From Bacillota bacterium (GTDB lineage Bacteria > Bacillota > Clostridia > Peptostreptococcales > Anaerovoracaceae): 9,028 bases of DNA. Location of the stretch: NCBI GenBank assembly GCA_017619905.1, contig JAFZRK010000016.1, forward strand, positions 1 to 9,028, given 5' to 3'. The position numbers were made by a program, and so were the translations under genes. The notes beneath the pieces are model-generated. The model did not search any database, was not told the origin of the DNA, and worked only from the letters and a program-made list of their open reading frames with translations. Positions 6,431-9,028 of the stretch are shown piece by piece. The number at the start of each line of letters is the position of its first letter. Within the stretch, counting starts at the first letter, position 1.

Positions 6431-7066
6431 ATGAAGTACTTGAAAATTGCATTGATTCTGCTAGCGTTCCTTATGGTCCTGACCGGATGCGGCAACACTC
6501 CTCCCGGAACAGTTCCTGAACGTCCTGTCAGTAAAGATATCGACTTTACAGCCGAGGTGGATGTCGAAACGATGGATATCGACTATAGATTTACGGCTCC
6601 TGAAGGTTACGAAGATGCTTCGGTCATCATTAAGGTCTACCGTCTTACCAGAAACTCCGTGCCGAATCTTTGGGGCGAGACGCATGTTGTTAAACTCGAA
6701 CAAGAGAACCATATCAAGGCATATACCGCCGCATACACAGAAACAGATTATTATGATCTGACATTTGACGGTGGCTCTTATGGATATATGAACGATGGCA
6801 TCATGCTTCGTGTCAATGGCGTTCCTATCAATGAAACGACCAACGGAATATCGGGCAAAGTCGTTGCCTTTTGTTCGTATTTCATTACTGAGCCGTTTAC
6901 CGGGGTGACCGAAAAAGAGATGGTCCTTGGGTATTTTTACTGCTCTGAGAACAGGGAGTTAATAAGATCGTTTGACAGCAGATACTATTTTGACAGCAGT
7001 TCCATACCTGATTCTGATTACTGGTACGATCTGTTTGCCGTTACAGTAACTGTAACTTCTGAATGA
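6431..7066 (+). CDS. Secreted lipoprotein of unknown family
   Basis: The protein has 211 residues. Residues 1-19 are a lipoprotein signal peptide: a short basic start (MKYLK), a hydrophobic core, then the lipobox LTGC (17-20), so Cys20 should be lipid-modified and anchored to the outer face of the cytoplasmic membrane. A short Pro/Gly/Asn-rich spacer (GNTPPGTVPERP) precedes a domain of about 175 residues that alternates polar and hydrophobic residues and is rich in Tyr, Asp, Thr and Val, suggesting a beta-sheet fold. I recognise no enzymatic motif and no named family. Near the end, two similar FDS segments (SFDSRYY and FDSSS) and a VTVTVT strand are visible. The gene lies 96 bases after the XRE regulator in the same direction, so it may be that receptor's target or its partner outside the cell; this is inference. 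Base use resembles the regulator gene rather than the upstream operon. Confidence 0.8.
   Translation: MKYLKIALILLAFLMVLTGCGNTPPGTVPERPVSKDIDFTAEVDVETMDIDYRFTAPEGYEDASVIIKVYRLTRNSVPNLWGETHVVKLEQENHIKAYTAAYTETDYYDLTFDGGSYGYMNDGIMLRVNGVPINETTNGISGKVVAFCSYFITEPFTGVTEKEMVLGYFYCSENRELIRSFDSRYYFDSSSIPDSDYWYDLFAVTVTVTSE
7040..7056. repeat. Perfect inverted repeat in the 3' end of the lipoprotein gene
   Basis: GTTACAG-TAA-CTGTAAC is a perfect 7-bp inverted repeat eight codons from the 3' end of the gene. It encodes V-T-V-T-V, and alternating GTN and ACN codons can produce such symmetry by themselves. No T tract follows, so it is not an intrinsic terminator. Confidence 0.5.
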
Positions 7067-7133
7067 CAGACCGGACACATGCGTCGCATTTGCATCTCAG
7101 GAAAAGACAGTATCAATAGCACATCAAAAAGTA

Positions 7134-7139
7134 TATAAT
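7134..7139 (+). promoter_or_regulatory. Candidate -10 box of the PIG-L deacetylase gene
   Basis: TATAAT is a perfect consensus in the 119-base gap after the lipoprotein gene, about 47 bases before the TTG start. No convincing -35 hexamer is seen 16-19 bases upstream (TATCAA at 7111 is poor). The gap also holds the near-palindrome ATGCG-T-CGCAT at 7079-7089. No terminator is visible between the lipoprotein gene and this point, so read-through remains possible. Confidence 0.45.
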
Positions 7140-7172
7140 TAACCAGTAAACCAAATTTCTTTCCGCATCATC

Positions 7173-7179
7173 GAGGAAA
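7173..7179 (+). promoter_or_regulatory. Ribosome binding site supporting a TTG start
   Basis: GAGGAAA lies six bases before the TTG at 7186. It supports a TTG start, which also gives a complete signal peptide beginning MKRT. Confidence 0.65.
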
Positions 7180-7185
7180 CCGTAT

Positions 7186-8397
7186 TTGAAGAGAACAGCC
7201 ATATTCTTTTTGATAATTGCCATGATACTGTCTTTATTGACTCCGAATGCTTTTGCCGCGGAAACTTCTTCTCCGGTCGATCTTAAACTGTCTTCCAGAA
7301 ACTGCGCCGCAGGCGGTAGCATCAAAGTGTCGTCCGACACCGGTTTTTCGCGCATATACATCGAATGGGTGGGCATACCCGGAAACTGGACGCTCAAGGC
7401 GGGTGGCGCTGAGATAGATTGCGGGCTGAACGGTTTCCAGCACGAATACGTGGAGCTCCCGCAGGACGTAACTGAAGCGGAGATCTGCATGCCCGGAGGC
7501 GGCAGAATCTACAGCATAAGCGCGTTCCCGGCGGACGGAAAGCCGCTGCCGGAAGATATCGAGATCTGGGAACCGCAGCCGGAAAAGGCAGATATTCTTG
7601 TGTTTGCAACGCATCCGGACGACGACGTCCTGTTCCTGGGCGGCGCAATAGCGACGCTTGCCGCAAAGCAGGACTATACCATTGAAGTTGTCCACCTGAT
7701 GGGCTATTTCAACAAGACCACCGTCCGCGAGCATGAAAGGATGCACGGCCTTTGGGCGCTGGGAGTAAAGCAGTATCCTCAGACGGGCCGTTTCGATGCG
7801 GCGCACGAAGGATACCGCCTATACAGCGGCGAATGGAAGGGCTTCTTTGCCATCACGGAATACGTTACGGAGATGATAAGGCGCTTCAAGCCGCAGATAG
7901 TCATTACTCAGGACCTCGGCGGCGAATACGGCCACATAAGGCATAAACGTCTGGCGGCTGCAGTAGCCGATGCAGTTGAAAAGACCATGGATCCTTCGTT
8001 CTGCCCCGAGTCTGCAGAAACATACGGCACATGGGACGTCAAGAAGACCTACCTGCATCTGTATTCGGAAAACAAGATAGTTCTGGATCTTAGGCAGCCG
8101 ATAGAAACACTGGGCGGAAAGACGGCTCTCCAGGCAGCAAAAGACGCGTACAAAAAGCACGTTTCCCAGCAGTCGGGCTGGTTCTACGTTACGGACGATC
8201 CCAACGACCCTAGATCCGACGAGATAAACGCCGCGTATTTCGGGCTTTACAGAACGACCGTCGGTGCTGACACCGGTAACGACATGACTGAGCATATCGT
8301 CAGTTACGGACAGCAGGAACGCGACGCAGCAAAAGAAAAGGTCCTGGAAGTGCCTCGAAAGATAGCCGAGGACCTAAGAAAGCTGTTTACGTTTTAG
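7186..8397 (+). CDS. Secreted PIG-L family N-deacetylase
   Basis: PIG-L (LmbE-like) enzymes are zinc hydrolases that remove acetyl groups from N-acetylglucosamine-type sugars or related amides. The 403-residue protein starts with a Sec signal peptide (MKRT, hydrophobic 5-19, cleavage probably after AFA at 22-24). Residues about 30-130 form a beta-rich domain of unknown family, possibly a carbohydrate-binding beta-sandwich. The PIG-L domain begins near 136 with THPDDD (142-147). By analogy with MshB, His143 and Asp146 are zinc ligands and Asp145 the catalytic base. Further family signatures are REHERMHGLWALGV (181-194) and GGEYGHIRH (245-253), with His253 the likely third ligand. Asp147 stands where the family usually has Glu. 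The C-terminus (about 375-401) is a charged, probably helical tail. A secreted location points to cell wall or extracellular polysaccharide as substrate rather than mycothiol- or bacillithiol-type metabolites; the exact substrate is unknown. The start codon is TTG. Confidence 0.9.
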   Translation: MKRTAIFFLIIAMILSLLTPNAFAAETSSPVDLKLSSRNCAAGGSIKVSSDTGFSRIYIEWVGIPGNWTLKAGGAEIDCGLNGFQHEYVELPQDVTEAEICMPGGGRIYSISAFPADGKPLPEDIEIWEPQPEKADILVFATHPDDDVLFLGGAIATLAAKQDYTIEVVHLMGYFNKTTVREHERMHGLWALGVKQYPQTGRFDAAHEGYRLYSGEWKGFFAITEYVTEMIRRFKPQIVITQDLGGEYGHIRHKRLAAAVADAVEKTMDPSFCPESAETYGTWDVKKTYLHLYSENKIVLDLRQPIETLGGKTALQAAKDAYKKHVSQQSGWFYVTDDPNDPRSDEINAAYFGLYRTTVGADTGNDMTEHIVSYGQQERDAAKEKVLEVPRKIAEDLRKLFTF

Positions 8398-8412
8398 TTT
8401 ATGGGACTTTGA

Positions 8413-8697
8413 TCAGGACCTGAGATAAAGCCAGACCGCCGCGCCTATGCATATATAATTCAGTATCATAAGCAGAGGCACAGCAATGGTGAACTTTTTG
8501 TGCTGAGTCTTGTGGCGGAAAACGCGCATTCCTATAAAAGCGCCTGTACCGCCGAAAAGCAGCGCAAGAAGTATGAGCGTCTTTTCGGAGATGCGCCACT
8601 TGTCCTTTCTGGCCTTGCGTTTGTCGGCTCCGTACACAAGGAAGACGGCCAGGTTCCAGACAACGAATGCAATTATAAGATAATGATAAGCCTTCAT
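8413..8697 (-). CDS. DUF1294 family small membrane protein
   Basis: The 94-residue protein matches the DUF1294 (YsdA-like) pattern: a first membrane span (about 6-23) ending in VYGADKRKAR (21-30), then WRISEKTL (34-41). A second span with LFGGTGAFIGMRVF (47-60) follows, then the conserved HKTQHKKF (62-69), and a third span at about 70-92. The basic segments between spans probably face the cytoplasm. No biochemical function is established for the family. The gene is convergent with the PIG-L gene (15 bases between stops, no terminator seen) and divergent from the PPC-domain gene. No Shine-Dalgarno sequence precedes the ATG. Instead a perfect extended -10 element ends seven bases upstream, which would place the transcript start on the ATG. 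The start is supported by the normal family N-terminus. Confidence 0.88.
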   Translation of the reverse strand: MKAYHYLIIAFVVWNLAVFLVYGADKRKARKDKWRISEKTLILLALLFGGTGAFIGMRVFRHKTQHKKFTIAVPLLMILNYICIGAAVWLYLRS

Positions 8698-8703
8698 GCA
8701 TCT

Positions 8704-8712
8704 ATTATAGCA
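8704..8712 (-). promoter_or_regulatory. Extended -10 promoter of the DUF1294 gene
   Basis: Read on the minus strand this is TGC-TATAAT, a perfect extended -10 element. With the usual spacing of about seven bases, transcription would begin at base 8697, the A of the start codon. The region 17 bases further upstream (TTACTC) is a poor -35, as is common with extended -10 promoters. On the plus strand the same bases give TATTAT (8703-8708), a five-of-six -10 match pointing toward the PPC-domain gene. Confidence 0.55.
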
Positions 8713-8723
8713 TCAGAAGGCGG

Positions 8724-8729
8724 AAGGAG
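8724..8729 (+). promoter_or_regulatory. Ribosome binding site of the PPC-domain gene
   Basis: AAGGAG lies six bases before the ATG at 8736, an ideal position. It overlaps the upstream part of the divergent minus-strand promoter. Confidence 0.8.
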
Positions 8730-8735
8730 TAATAA

Positions 8736-9028
8736 ATGGAATACAGAAAGTTCGGAGATACTTACGTCGTCCGCATCCAGCGCGGCGAGGAGGTAATGGA
8801 GCAGCTGACAGTACTGTGCAAAGCTGAGAGCATCCATCTTGCCAGCATAGAAGGCCTTGGGGCTGCAGGCAAAGTTACAGTCGGCTGCTATGACGTTGAT
8901 AAGAAGCAGTATTTCAAGAATACCTTCGAAGGCGGTACTTTTGAGATAACTTCGCTTACCGGCAACGTTACGGAAAAGGACGGCGAAGTGTACCTGCACG
9001 TTCATTCCAGCATTGCAGGGGAAGACGG
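8736..9028 (+). CDS. PPC/DUF296 domain protein, 3' end missing
   Basis: The first 97 residues are visible. They match the plant-and-prokaryote-conserved (PPC, DUF296) domain: VVRIQRGEEVMEQL (11-24), then the ASIEGLGAAGKVTVGCYD stretch (36-53), then YFKNTFEGGTFEITSLTGNV (59-78), and VYLHVHSSIAGED (85-97), which includes the His-x-His pair (88 and 90) of the family. Bacterial members are usually about 130-150 residues and form trimers; many are annotated as DNA-binding proteins with a PD1-like motif, but the role of the bacterial single-domain forms is not settled. About 40 residues should lie beyond the window. The ATG is fixed by an ideal ribosome binding site and by the family N-terminus. 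The gene shares a 38-base divergent promoter region with the DUF1294 gene. Confidence 0.88.
   Translation, partial: MEYRKFGDTYVVRIQRGEEVMEQLTVLCKAESIHLASIEGLGAAGKVTVGCYDVDKKQYFKNTFEGGTFEITSLTGNVTEKDGEVYLHVHSSIAGED

Noticed and set aside
8369..8421. AGGACCT repeated on both sides of the PIG-L stop
   Set aside because: It is a direct, not inverted, 7-base repeat, so it forms no hairpin terminator; probably chance.
8500..8796. Plus-strand open frame of 98 residues across the DUF1294 gene
   Set aside because: It is antisense to a well-matched DUF1294 protein and overlaps the PPC-domain gene in another frame.

Overview
The window looks like a chromosomal segment from a low-to-mid GC member of the Bacillota, most likely class Clostridia. 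This rests on the gene order infB-rbfA-nrnA-truB-ribF with one-base or four-base overlaps, a typical clostridial XRE-type regulator, and strong GGAGG-type ribosome binding sites on some genes. The genus cannot be named from the sequence.

Bases 1-5487 hold the distal part of the conserved nusA-infB translation operon, all on the plus strand. It comprises translation initiation factor IF-2 (5' end outside the window), ribosome-binding factor A, the DHH-family nano-RNase/pAp phosphatase NrnA, tRNA pseudouridine-55 synthase TruB, and the bifunctional riboflavin kinase/FAD synthetase RibF. A clear intrinsic terminator at 5514-5550 ends the operon. rpsO, which often follows truB-ribF in Firmicutes, is not there.

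Bases 5488-8397 are an accessory stretch of cell-surface genes on the plus strand. It starts with a membrane-anchored XRE-type regulator (cytoplasmic HTH, one membrane span, about 130 residues outside). Next is a secreted lipoprotein of unknown family, then a secreted PIG-L-type deacetylase with an N-terminal beta-rich domain. The first two genes look more AT-rich than the operon. The 96-base leader between them holds a consensus -35 box, a dyad, and hairpin arms that could pair in two mutually exclusive ways, one of which covers part of the lipoprotein ribosome binding site. An uncharacterised transmembrane signalling unit is possible here, but its function is inference.

Bases 8398-9028 hold a small DUF1294 membrane protein on the minus strand, convergent with the deacetylase. 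A PPC/DUF296-domain protein on the plus strand diverges from it and runs off the end. Only 38 bases separate their start codons, and a perfect extended -10 element places the predicted DUF1294 transcription start on its own ATG, suggesting a leaderless mRNA.

No rRNA, tRNA, CRISPR array, insertion sequence or phage gene was seen.
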